Below, piece after piece: positions 39,777-49,900 of a stretch of 64,000 nucleotides of DNA; position 1 is the first letter of the stretch; the number at the start of each line of letters is the position of its first letter. The position numbers were made by a program, and so were the translations under genes. The notes under the pieces are model-generated. The model saw only the letters and a program-made list of their open reading frames with translations, was not told where the DNA came from and searched no databases. Origin of the DNA: Flectonema sp. DT1601 (taxonomy: Eukaryota; Euglenozoa; Diplonemea; Diplonemida; Diplonemidae); NCBI GenBank assembly GCA_964019425.1, contig OZ025802.1, forward strand, positions 372,001 to 436,000, given 5' to 3'.

Positions 39777-41558
39777 ATGAATAGAGCATACTTGCTGGAG
39801 AGCGGAGGTGGTGCGATGCTGAAACAATGGAGTTTCAACCGCTTGGAGGGAGCGGGGGACCCAGCGATGCTCGTCCTCATGAGGGCAGTGCGTGATATCT
39901 TGTCGAGCTGTGGAGTCCTCGGCAAGCTGGGCGACGTCCAGGCGTACGGGCCTTTGGGGGGCTGGGAAGAGGGGGAATGGACACAGGTGAGGGGCATGGT
40001 CCAGAAGGCGAGTGGGGCGGGGATCTCCCTGAAGATCGCCGATCTACCGAGAGAGGTGAGGCATAGCGCGTACGAGTGGTGCTACGGAGTCCCCGAAGGA
40101 ATCCCAGAGAGGAAGCCAATGGTGTCTTTCCCCATGGTAGAGATGATCCCACGACCCGCGTTAGGCGACCGGCGAGGCCGGGTAGCGGAGGCGGTAAGGA
40201 CACGCCCACTGGCGATAACACAGGGGCCGACCAAGCGGAGATTGGGAGGACGCTCGCCATCAGACCTGAAGAAGACAAAGTCGAGTGACCCGCGGAGGGA
40301 CTCGATGGACGGCCCAGCTGGAGCTCCTTCATCGCACATTGCATCAGATGGGCCACCCCTAGCGGAGGCCAAGGAAACCAGGCAACAAGGGTCGGACAAT
40401 GCCCAACAGCAAAACAGACTGCAGGAGGACCCCAAGCCGGGTAGCGGACGTGTGACACCGGACTGCGAACATCGCACAGGGCCCGAACAGGCAGAGACAC
40501 CAACAGGGGCTGACTCGCAACCGGGACGGGACAAACCGCCGACGGAGTCGAACGCGGAGGAGACAGCGTCGGCCGGTGGGATCGAGCAACAAGAATCAGA
40601 GAGCACACAACAGGAAATCAAAGTGCACGAAGATTCGAAGCAAGAGACCGTGACCCGACTCGCTGACGGAGAGGCGATACCTGTGCTGCCTGACTATGAG
40701 CTCCTGCAGGCAGAATTTGAGAAGGGAACAGCGACGGCGGAGGCACGTGCTGAGAGGGGGCGGCAGGAGGAGGAGGTTAATGTAGTAAAGAAGCCAGCCG
40801 AAGGAACCGAGCCACAAGAGTCAGAAAGCGCCCAACAGGAAAACAATCTGCTGGAAGACTCGAAGCTTGCAACCAAGACTGGGAGCGATGATGCAACACC
40901 GGTGCTGCTGGAGGAAGGGAGTTCCCCTCGAACCGTGTTGGATGAACAGACGGCGAAGGATCACGCAGGGGACGGCATGCGGCTGCAGCGAGCTGTGTCG
41001 TCGGAGACATCAGACTCCGAAATGACATGCATGGACACAGATGTGACGAATTCGGGCGATGATGACACCTCAACATGCTCGGCACCGTCGGAAGATCCAC
41101 CTGAGCTGGGAAAGTGTCTGTGTGGAGACAGATGGCTCCCGAGGAACTTTAGGAGGAGACCCTTGGCTAGTAATGGGTGGTGCAACAGATGCCGCAGGAA
41201 GAGACTGAAGGGTACGTTGATGGTAAACTGTAGCAAATGCGACTTCGACCAATGCTGTGATCTGGCCGCGCTGAAAGCCAAACTCGCCAAGGAGGCGAAA
41301 AAGACGAAGACGAAGAGAAGGAGAGCCCATGACAAGGCGCGGAAGGGACCGGCTGGAGCTGACCGGGACCTTCTGTATCTGAGTAGTACAGACGCGTCGT
41401 CGTCGGGTTCGAAGACATTAGGGAACTTTGCGAGAGAGCTGGTGAGACGGCGGAGTAATAGAGGTAGGCTGCGGAAGCAAGTGTTTGGAAACAAGAGGAG
41501 AGTAGGAACAGGGAGCCTAACACGGTCATGCTCAGGTAACGAAGAAGACGACGACTAG
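39777..41558 (+). CDS. Uncharacterised 593-residue ORF of GC-rich mobile DNA, Cys-cluster protein
   Basis: ATG 39777-39779, directly after the poly-A end of a LINE fragment. The N-terminal 125 residues look globular. A long acidic, disordered middle contains three diverged repeats of about 25 residues (SDNAQQQNRLQEDPKPG, SESTQQEIKVHEDSKQE, SESAQQENNLLEDSKL). The C-terminal quarter has a Cys cluster CLCGDRW...WCNRCRRKR...VNCSKCDFDQCC (four CxC/CxxC-type pairs, zinc-binding-like) and a basic tail ending in NEEDDD. Codon use is GC-rich, like the retrotransposon to its right and unlike the host genes to the left. Not recognised; possibly an ORF1 or accessory protein of a related element. Confidence 0.55.
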   Translation: MNRAYLLESGGGAMLKQWSFNRLEGAGDPAMLVLMRAVRDILSSCGVLGKLGDVQAYGPLGGWEEGEWTQVRGMVQKASGAGISLKIADLPREVRHSAYEWCYGVPEGIPERKPMVSFPMVEMIPRPALGDRRGRVAEAVRTRPLAITQGPTKRRLGGRSPSDLKKTKSSDPRRDSMDGPAGAPSSHIASDGPPLAEAKETRQQGSDNAQQQNRLQEDPKPGSGRVTPDCEHRTGPEQAETPTGADSQPGRDKPPTESNAEETASAGGIEQQESESTQQEIKVHEDSKQETVTRLADGEAIPVLPDYELLQAEFEKGTATAEARAERGRQEEEVNVVKKPAEGTEPQESESAQQENNLLEDSKLATKTGSDDATPVLLEEGSSPRTVLDEQTAKDHAGDGMRLQRAVSSETSDSEMTCMDTDVTNSGDDDTSTCSAPSEDPPELGKCLCGDRWLPRNFRRRPLASNGWCNRCRRKRLKGTLMVNCSKCDFDQCCDLAALKAKLAKEAKKTKTKRRRAHDKARKGPAGADRDLLYLSSTDASSSGSKTLGNFARELVRRRSNRGRLRKQVFGNKRRVGTGSLTRSCSGNEEDDD

Positions 41559-41942
41559 GAAGAAGGAACATGTGAAAAAAAGTGAAAGGGAAAAAAAAAA
41601 AAAAAAAAAAAAAAAAAGGGTGAGCAAAAGAAAAGAACCAATGCGTGCCCAGGGAACACTGCGAACGAGCTTACTATACTACTCAGGGGTTAAAAAGAAA
41701 TGGGGAAAAAAAAAAAAAAAAAAAAAAAAAAGCAAAACAAAACGTGACCTTGTGAGCCATCATGAGTTATAATTTACTTATCTTTTCTTCGCCATGGCGA
41801 CGGGTAATCGTGGGACCTGTAAAACCAGCTTAAGACTGTTGATGTGGTTTATATTTTTAGCACGCATTCATACATCATAAGGATCGCTGGTTCCGAGGGT
41901 TTGCTCTCCCACTTACCTGCCTCTCTATCCCTCAAAAAAAAA
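41559..41942. other. Segment between the 593-codon ORF and the large retrotransposon; A-tracts
   Basis: Holds two A-tracts of about 27-30 bases (41589-41617, 41706-41731) that look like 3' tails, then about 180 unique bases. It ends in CTATCCCTC plus an 8-9 base A-run, where the large element begins. No gene seen. Confidence 0.5.
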
Positions 41943-41979
41943 CCAACGATTCTAAAGCTACAGTTTCTGTACTTTATTG

Positions 41980-42165
41980 TTTTTTCCCTCCCTCGCCCCA
42001 TCCCCGTCAGCGAGTAGGAAAGCGCAGCTAGGAATTTTTCCACGCAAGCGGATCCCACAACCCGACCACCCTTCCCCACGCTCACCCCATCCACCCTCCC
42101 CCACCCCAACAAAAGAAGAAATCGGCGGCAGCCACGTGACACACTCGTGTTCGTGTAGCGAAGCG
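41980..42165 (+). repeat. 186-bp leader module, copy 1a
   Basis: GC-rich (TTTTTTCCCTCCCTCGCCCC...CGAAGCG). Identical to 42446-42631. Both copies in this element read GAAGAAATCGG, whereas both copies in element 2 read GAAGAAAACGG. Followed by (GAC)n at about 42181-42199. Confidence 0.9.
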
Positions 42166-42445
42166 TTTCGGCGACTTCGAAGACGACGACGACGACGACG
42201 TAGAAGAGACGGTGTATGTGACTGACCTTCTTCTTCCTTATTTATTTGTTTACTTTTGTTAATTACTTCCTCTTAATTTCATTCCTCTCTTAGATTGTTG
42301 TTTATTTGCTTATTTATTTGTTTGTTTATCTGTCTGTTTATCTGTCTGTATATTCTGTTACTATCTGTTATTTTGTTACATTTATTTATCTGTCTACATT
42401 AGAGTACATTTTTGTTATTGTTAAATTTAAACATCTTCTTCACAG

Positions 42446-42631
42446 TTTTTTCCCTCCCTCGCCCCATCCCCGTCAGCGAGTAGGAAAGCGCAGCTAGGAA
42501 TTTTTCCACGCAAGCGGATCCCACAACCCGACCACCCTTCCCCACGCTCACCCCATCCACCCTCCCCCACCCCAACAAAAGAAGAAATCGGCGGCAGCCA
42601 CGTGACACACTCGTGTTCGTGTAGCGAAGCG
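42446..42631 (+). repeat. 186-bp leader module, copy 1b
   Basis: Direct repeat of 41980-42165, separated by about 280 bases rich in TTTG/TCTG simple repeats. Possibly a promoter-type 5' monomer, as in LINEs that carry tandem 5' monomers. Confidence 0.9.
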
Positions 42632-42689
42632 CTTAGCGCTTTAAAGTCTTTTAAGTCTTTTAAGTCGCCCCCGTCGCCCCCCGACCCCC

Positions 42690-42755
42690 ACAGGGTATTG
42701 AACCCAGGTGGACCAGAAGACAGACGGTGACAAAAACCACTGCGCCAAAGTATAT
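42690..42755 (-). other. tRNA-like segment with pol III A and B boxes
   Basis: Read on the minus strand: TGGCGCAGTGG (box A, 42737-42747) and GGGTTCAATACCC (box B with T-stem, 42693-42705), spaced as in a tRNA. The acceptor and anticodon stems do not pair, so it is not a functional tRNA; it looks like a tRNA-derived SINE head or an internal pol III promoter. It is conserved in copy 2 (53930-53994) with one change in box A. Confidence 0.55.
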
Positions 42756-42881
42756 TGTTGAAAAAAAAAATTTTTTTTTTTTTATTGTTTATTATATATA
42801 TTAATTAGGTCATATTTATTTAGAAGAATTTGGTATTACTTGTCGTTGTTTATTTAGAAAATACTAAGGAAGAAAGAGGAG

Positions 42882-42884
<3 letters not shown>

Positions 42885-42914
<30 letters not shown>

Positions 42915-42997
42915 AATTAGATTTTGCATAGGCATACTTGCAGAGGAGGAGATAAACGCGGGTCCTTCAGTGAGCTCTAGTACATCGGCGGGGTAGG

Positions 42998-43028
<31 letters not shown>
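42885..43028 (+). repeat. Leader A-tracts
   Basis: Two A-tracts of about 28 bases each (42885-42912 and 43000-43028) flanking a 90-base unique segment. The arrangement is the same in copy 2, with different tract lengths. Confidence 0.7.
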
Positions 43029-43031
<3 letters not shown>

Positions 43032-43278
43032 CATCTATCTTCGGTCTACGAACGCTTTGAGTCGGCCAGCAGTCACAAACGGACATTGAAGGCGCGGATA
43101 ATTGTTGTTGCTGTGGAAACCTTGCTCTGCTGAAGAGGGAGTTGAAATTTTCCCCACCTGCATTCTGATTCGAGTTGTCTTCGAGAGTACTTTGCTTTTG
43201 TCAAAAGTTAATTATTCCTCCAGCTCATACGTCCTTCTCATCTTTTCTGGAGACTGGACCGCTGGTGAACGCGCAAAC

Positions 43279-43553
43279 AGAACAAATATTTTCTTTTGTT
43301 CTTCGTTAAGACTACACTGAGACACGGTCTTCCGCAAAACATCGCACGAACAGAACATATCTTTTCTTGTTCTCGTTTAAACACCGCTTAAGACAGCGAA
43401 AAGAACAAATCCTTTTTTTTTGTTCTTGTTTAAACTCTGCTTTGATACACGGTCTTCCGCTAGTCAGCGCGCGAGAAGAACATATCTTTTCTTGTTCTCG
43501 TTTAAACTTTGCTTTTAAGACCTGCAAACAGAGCATATCCTTTTTTTGTTCTT
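43279..43553 (+). repeat. Five imperfect palindromic repeats in the leader
   Basis: Five units of the form AGAACAnAT-(T/C-rich)-TTGTTCT (starting near 43279, 43350, 43400, 43475, 43528). Each can fold as a hairpin and is followed by a CGTTTAAAC-like or GTTAAAAC-like box. Unit spacing alternates at about 50 and 70 bases. Conserved at 55243-55517. Confidence 0.65.
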
Positions 43554-43870
43554 GTTAAAACTCTCTTTTAAGACAAAACTTTACGAATCAGCCTGCGGGA
43601 GAGGAGAAGGAAGAACTCTCTCACTAGCTTTGTTTGGTGCCTGTGGTGGTGACTACCATTCTGCGTCGGAACTGTACGGGGGTGACCGCATAGACAGAAG
43701 AGTTCGGAAAGCGGAGGATACGCGAGCCGGAAAAAAAAAAAAAAAAAAAAAAAAAACCTACTCCACACACACGTACAGGGCTAACAAGGAGAAGAGCAGG
43801 TAAGTCGATTGTCTTTTTTCGGGTTCCATACACAAATCATCCACAGCGAAGGGAACGGAAAAGGAAGAGT

Positions 43871-43916
<46 letters not shown>

Positions 43917-43919
43917 AGA

Positions 43920-46900
43920 ATGGAGAAAACAATGTTACTGTGTGGGTACGTGCTGCTGTGGGCACTACTAAGTGGAACGAGGGCGCAACAGACGTCCGGA
44001 GTGGGTAAGCAGAGGTTAGCCCCAGTGCCAGGCGGATGGCACACCCCTCTATTCACAACGCTGGACAAAGGCCCACTGTTTTCATCGCGCATCAGCCGAC
44101 GCGTAACACGCCCGATCCCCCCGCACCCATTTGTAACCCCCAACAGCTCAAACAGCCCCAACAATACGGCAAGCGGACGCGCTTTCCAACATGGACGAGA
44201 GGGGGTGTGGGTCCCGTGGAGGGGAACGGAAACGGCCGGGAACCGGGTGAGGCGAGACCACCCAAAGCCACCTCCAGACAAGGGAGGAAGGGAGCTCCTG
44301 AAGAGGGCGTCCCCGAAAGTGGCGTCCAAGGCGGCAAGGCGGCTGGAAAGGAGGAGGAGGAAGCTGCTGAAGGAACGGCAGGAGAGGTGGGAGCGGTGGG
44401 TGGGAGAGTTGGAGAAGTTCCACGCCAGGCGAGAGAGATTCCGCGCGGAGACAGAGAGGCCAAGGAAGAACAAGGCGGAGACACCGAAGAAGCGACGGGC
44501 AGGGCCCGAAAGGGACTGGACAAAGCCAGGAGGGCACAAGGCGGAGCCCAGACCATGGTATGCGAGGCCGTCAGACCTGGCAGGAGGAGGGCAAAGCAAG
44601 GAGAGGACGAAGTGCCCGGTGGTGGGGTGCAGCGTCTGGGTGAGGGGTGACCTAGAGTACCACTTCAAACAACACCTGAAGGGAGTGGTACCGGGGGAGG
44701 TAACGGCCCAGATGGCTTCCGACAGACTCGGAAAGCAGATCTGCAAGGCCTGCGGGGAGCTGAGTACCGGATTGGTGCACCAGACAGTGAGGTGTCGGGA
44801 GATGTTGGACCTCAAGGGACGGCTGGGGGTAGCGACGGGACCCGCGCCGGAACTGGCAAGCCTGAAGTGCGAGGGAGCAAAAGTATTTCGGGTGATTGGG
44901 GATGGGAATTGCCTGTTCAGGAGTGTGTGCCAACTCCTAGAGACGCCAGAGGGGTGGAAGGGCAGACATGGAGAGCTCCGCAGGAGAACGGCAGGGTGCC
45001 TGACCAAGAACAGGGAAAGGTTCGAGGTCTTCTTCCAGGACGCGGACGCATTCGGAGTATATGCGAGGGCGTTAGAAGAGGATGGATGCTGGGGCGATGC
45101 GTTGGCCCTACAGGTCATGGCAGAGGACCTACAGTGCCGCTTCGTCGTCGTGGTGAGGACGGAAACGCTGGTGGTGGAAGGGCCATCGGACCCGAAGCAG
45201 ACGCTGGTCTTGACCCTGCAGAACGGGTGTCACTACGACCCAGTGGAGGCATCCGAGGACTGCGTCGCGCGGCTGCTACAGAGCGCCCGGAGGTTGGAGT
45301 TAGTGTCGCCAGGCCCGCTGTCGCAAGCAGCAGGAGGCGAGCCGGCAGTGCTGCAGACAGCCTCCCGACAGGCCCAGCTGCACGAGTGCCCCCAAGCGGA
45401 GTGCCCGAAACACAAGGGAGGCTTCGAGGAGTGGGCGGAGCTCCTAAGACACGTGGACGAGCACGCATTCAGTGGCAACCCGCTGACGCATGGACAGTTG
45501 GCGAGGCTAGGCCTCCGGGAATGTCCGGTGTGCTGTGGGATCATCGGGCAGGACCAGCCGATGCATCCGGGGTGCAGTGAGAAACTGCAGAAGGTCCAAC
45601 TGGGGGACGTGTACACGGCGTTCCGGAAGCGGGTGCTGGAGAGCCAGAGCTTCCCCTCATTGGAGGAAATAGCCAGCAGGAGGAGGCCGATAGCGAAGAA
45701 GCTGCCGGTGCCCCTGTTGCACCATTTGGGGCGAGCACTCAAGCTGGCGCTTGACCTAGTCGTGGAGCGGAACGATGAGTGGGCATGGAAGCTGCTCTTG
45801 ATGCTCCCGACTTGTACACTGCGGAGGATACGGAGGGGGGGTAGGAGGTTGTCGACCAGCAATCTGACAGGGGCTGTCGACGACCTGCAAGCATGGATTC
45901 GGGGGGATTTTGAGGGACTGTGGAAAGCGGCGGCCCCCCGCAAGGCGACGGGAAGGCCAGCAGTGAAAGAGGCGGGGCAAAAAGGAAGGAACGACAGGGC
46001 CACGTCGCTAGCGAGGGAGGGTTGCCTGTCACAGGCGATCTCGGCCCTAGACGCGCCGCCGCCAGCAGAACGAACCGAGAAGGTGCTGGAGCAGATGCGC
46101 ACCCTACACCCGAGGGCGAGCGGACCCCCATCGGCCACGGCAGGGCAGGAGGTGCAGATAGCAGAGGTGGAGCTGCTAGCATGCCTACGCTCCTTCCACA
46201 GGGGGTCGAGTGGAGGGCCTTCGGGCCTCGCGCCGCAACACCTGAAGGACGTGGTGGAGCGGGGTGAGGTGCCGGGGCTGGTAGCCTCGATCACGGAGGT
46301 GGTGAGGATTCTGGCGAACGGGAGGGCGCCGCGGGAAGTAGCGCCGCTGCTGGCGGGGGCGAACCTGACGGCGCTGGAGAAAGAAGGGAAGCCGGGGGAG
46401 CACCGGCCAGTCGCGGTGGGGGAAACATGGAGGCGGCTGGTGGCGAAGATCCTGTGCGGGGCATACAGGTCCCAGGCGAGGAGCTCGTTGCTAGAAGTGA
46501 GACAGCTGGGAGTAGCGGTGTCGGGGGGAGTGGAGGCGGCGGTGCACACCCGGCATGAGTTCCGCGCGGAGCACGCGCTCTCGTCACAGAAAGTGTTCGT
46601 GAAGATAGACTTCTCGAACGCCTTCAACTGCGTGAAGAGGGGGGCGTTCCTGGATTCGACGAGGGATACCCTGCTGGAGAGCTGGGTCAGCTGGTGTTAC
46701 GGAGCGCCGACGTGGTTGCTGTTTGGGGACGAGAGGCTGAGCTCGGAGGAGGGCGCTCAGCAGGGGGATCCGTTGGGTCCCTTGCTGTTCTCGTTGGCAA
46801 TCAAGCCGGCGCTGCAGAAGGTGTTGGAGGCGAAGCCGGAGTTGGCGTGCTTCTACCTGGACGATGGGCTGGTGGCGGGCACCCTGGAACAGGTAGACAA

Positions 46901-49900
46901 GGCCCTCCAAATCCTGCAGAAGGAGACGGCGGAGCTGGGGCTGACGCTGAGGCCGGACAAGTGCCAGACGCACGTGCTCGACTCAGCCCAGAACACCCTG
47001 CCCTTGGGGTGGGGGTTGGAAGGGATGAGACCCCCACTGTACAACGGGGACTTCCTGGGGGCACCGTTCGGGACGGAGGAACACTGCCAGGAGTTCGTCG
47101 ACAGGAAGGTGGCGCAGCTGGAGAAGAAAGCGGAGCTGCTAGCAGACCTGCAGGACCGGCAGGTGGCCATGGTGCTCCTAAGGCAATGCATGGGCTTCTG
47201 CAAGGTGACCCACCTGATGCGATGCTGCACGCATGGGAAAATGGACACCTCGATGCGGAAGGTGGACGAGCTGATGAGGTCCACGGCGAGCCGAGTGTTG
47301 GGCCTGACACTGGAGGGGCCAAAGTGGATGCAAGCACAACTGCCGACCCGGATGGGGGGATTGGGGCTGCGGTCATGTGCAGAGCACAGGGGAGCAGCAC
47401 TATTGGGATCCCTGGAATTAGTCCAAGGGGTGAGCAAGTCACTGTGGGAGGGGTTCAAGGGGGTGCTGATGCCAGCACTGAAGAAGGGGTTGAACCTCGC
47501 CCTCCCGGAGGAGCTAAGGATAGAAGAAGACGGGCCGGGGCCGAACCCCCAGAGGCTGTCCTCGGCGAAACTGGACCAGGTCAAGAGAGACTGCCTGCTG
47601 GCGGGGGCGAATGACCCGCGCGATAAAGGGAGGCTGCTCTCCCTGCGCATGGATAAGGCGAGCGCATGGCTGCAACAAGCAGATGAAGAGTGCGCGATGG
47701 ACCCAGAGACGTTCAGGATCGCATGTGGGATGCGATTGGGCGCAGCGCTGTTCGCGGAAGGGGCAGTATGCAGGATATGCTCAGGCCCACAGGATAGGCA
47801 GGGATACCATGCCTCAATCTGTATCAAAAACGGCCACGTGCACCAGCGACACGAGAGGGTGAAGGAGGAGTTCATCTCCATCTTTAAGCAGGCGGGATTG
47901 CCGCTGCTGAGAGAACCCAGCCACCTACTGGGACCCAACAAGCAGAGACCGGGGGACTGGTACTGCCAAGAGGGGCTGAGGGAGGGGAGAGGCAGAGCCT
48001 TCGACATCACAGTGGTAAACCCGGGGAAAATTAAATTGTATAAAACCCCGGGGCAAGCCGCGAGAGAAGCAGAGTCCCTGAAAGGGAACAAGTACGCGGA
48101 GCAGTGCACGAAACACGGGATTAATTTCTCGACAATTGCGCTGGAAGCGTACGGAGGGATGGGACGGGAAGCAGTGGGGACCCTGAAGAAGTTGGTGCAG
48201 ATCTGCGCAACGAACTCGACGGTGCCACACCGGGAGATCGCGGGGGAGATGGCGAGGAGGATCTCGACATCGGTGGTAGTGGCGACGGCGGAAGCACTGA
48301 GAGCGAGGGAGGCGTCGGTGGCGATGGACTCAGTGAACCCATTGCCAAGGACGAAACCGCCGCCCGAGATGACGGAGAAGCCGACATCACAAGAGAGAGA
48401 ACCAAGACCGAGAGCGGAAACGGAAGAGATCCAGCAGCCGGAAGTAATGCGACAGTCGGCAGGACCGCCCCCGACGATGAGAGGTTTGCCGAACATCGGG
48501 AACTCCTGCTACCTCGACGCGTCCGTACAGTGCCTGCTGAAGGGCACGGCACTGACACAAGTGCTGACGGGGAAGGAGGAAGTGGGGATGTCGGGCCTCC
48601 TGAGTGGAGTGGTCAAAGGGAGTGGGGAGTGCCTGGAGAAGCTGTCCGAGATGTTCGACCCGCTACAAGACAGGCGGCAGGGGGAGGTAGTAGGAACCCT
48701 GACGTCCATAGTAGACGCCCTGTTGGAGGAGAAGAAAGAGGTGTGCGAACCGTTGTTCTCGGCAGTACAGCTGAAACAGCTGGTCTGCACGGGTTGTGCG
48801 GACGCCTCCGGATCGACGGATGAGTTGACGCTGATCCCACTGAGTGGCCGTACACCACAAGTGAGGCTTCAGCCGACGAAGGAGAGAGTCGAGCGGTCCT
48901 GCGAGAAGCTGTGCGGCAGCAATGAGGCCACGCTGGAAGAGAGTTTCGCCTCGCTCCCAAGCTCCTTGATCTTCCAGAGAGACAAGCAGGACACGCAAGG
49001 GTCCTTGGGATGGGAAGAGCGCTTCCAGGTGCAGGTCGGGGAGAGGGTGATGACGTACCAGCAAACGGGAGCGATCGCGCACCTCGGGAGTGACAACGCG
49101 GGGCATTACGTGTCATACACGTGGGACGGAGTAGGCTGGCAGAAGCAAGACGACAAGGCAATAAGCCAAGTGTCGACAGAGGAGATCCACGGGACGAAAC
49201 CAGTAGTAGTGGTCTACTCGAGGGTGGAGGGATCGACCCAAGAGGACGTCGGGGTGCCGGTGAGATGGATTCCGGTGGCGAACAAGGACCGGATGGAGGT
49301 ACGCGAGGCACCGCCGTCGGAGGAGGACACCGCGGGGTACACGTCCAGGGAAGAGGCGGAGTGTGTCCTCCGGACGCGAGTAGTAGGGGGGCAGACGCAG
49401 CGCAAGCTGCTCTTACTGGTATCGAGCGTCTGGAACGCGGAGATGGAGAAGCTGGGGGCGGCAGCATGCCTGATACACATGGGAACGCTCGACAGGAGGT
49501 TCACGTGGTCGGGCTGCCTACCGACATGGGACGAAGCGACTGCGGAGTACGTGGCAGCGCTGCTAGGGCTCAACGCGATCAGGGAGAGATCGCAACTGCT
49601 GGGGGGTGAGACACAGATCGAGGTGGTCATACCGCAGCAGGGGTGGGGAGCCGAGCAGCAGGAGGCGCTGAAGTTGGTAGCGCTCCCGTCGGTGATAGAA
49701 CACCAGGTGACGGAAAGCTCACGAGGGGTGGAGAACCTGGCCCTCTGGGAAGCGGAATCGGCGGCATGGGACGAGCCGGTGGAACTCTCGGAGGACGGGC
49801 TCGACTACTTGGTGATCGAGCTGGAGATGAATCTGGGGCTGTCCCAATTGAGGGGAAAGGCGGCGGAACCGGATGAATCCCAGTCGCTCCCAGGAGGGTC

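Noticed and set aside
46853-48496. Long antisense frames (up to 547 codons) opposite the retrotransposon ORF, repeated at 58857-60500.
   Set aside because: They are Ser/Pro/Cys-rich shadows created by the GC-rich sense codons, with no recognisable domain. Their conservation follows from that of the sense ORF.
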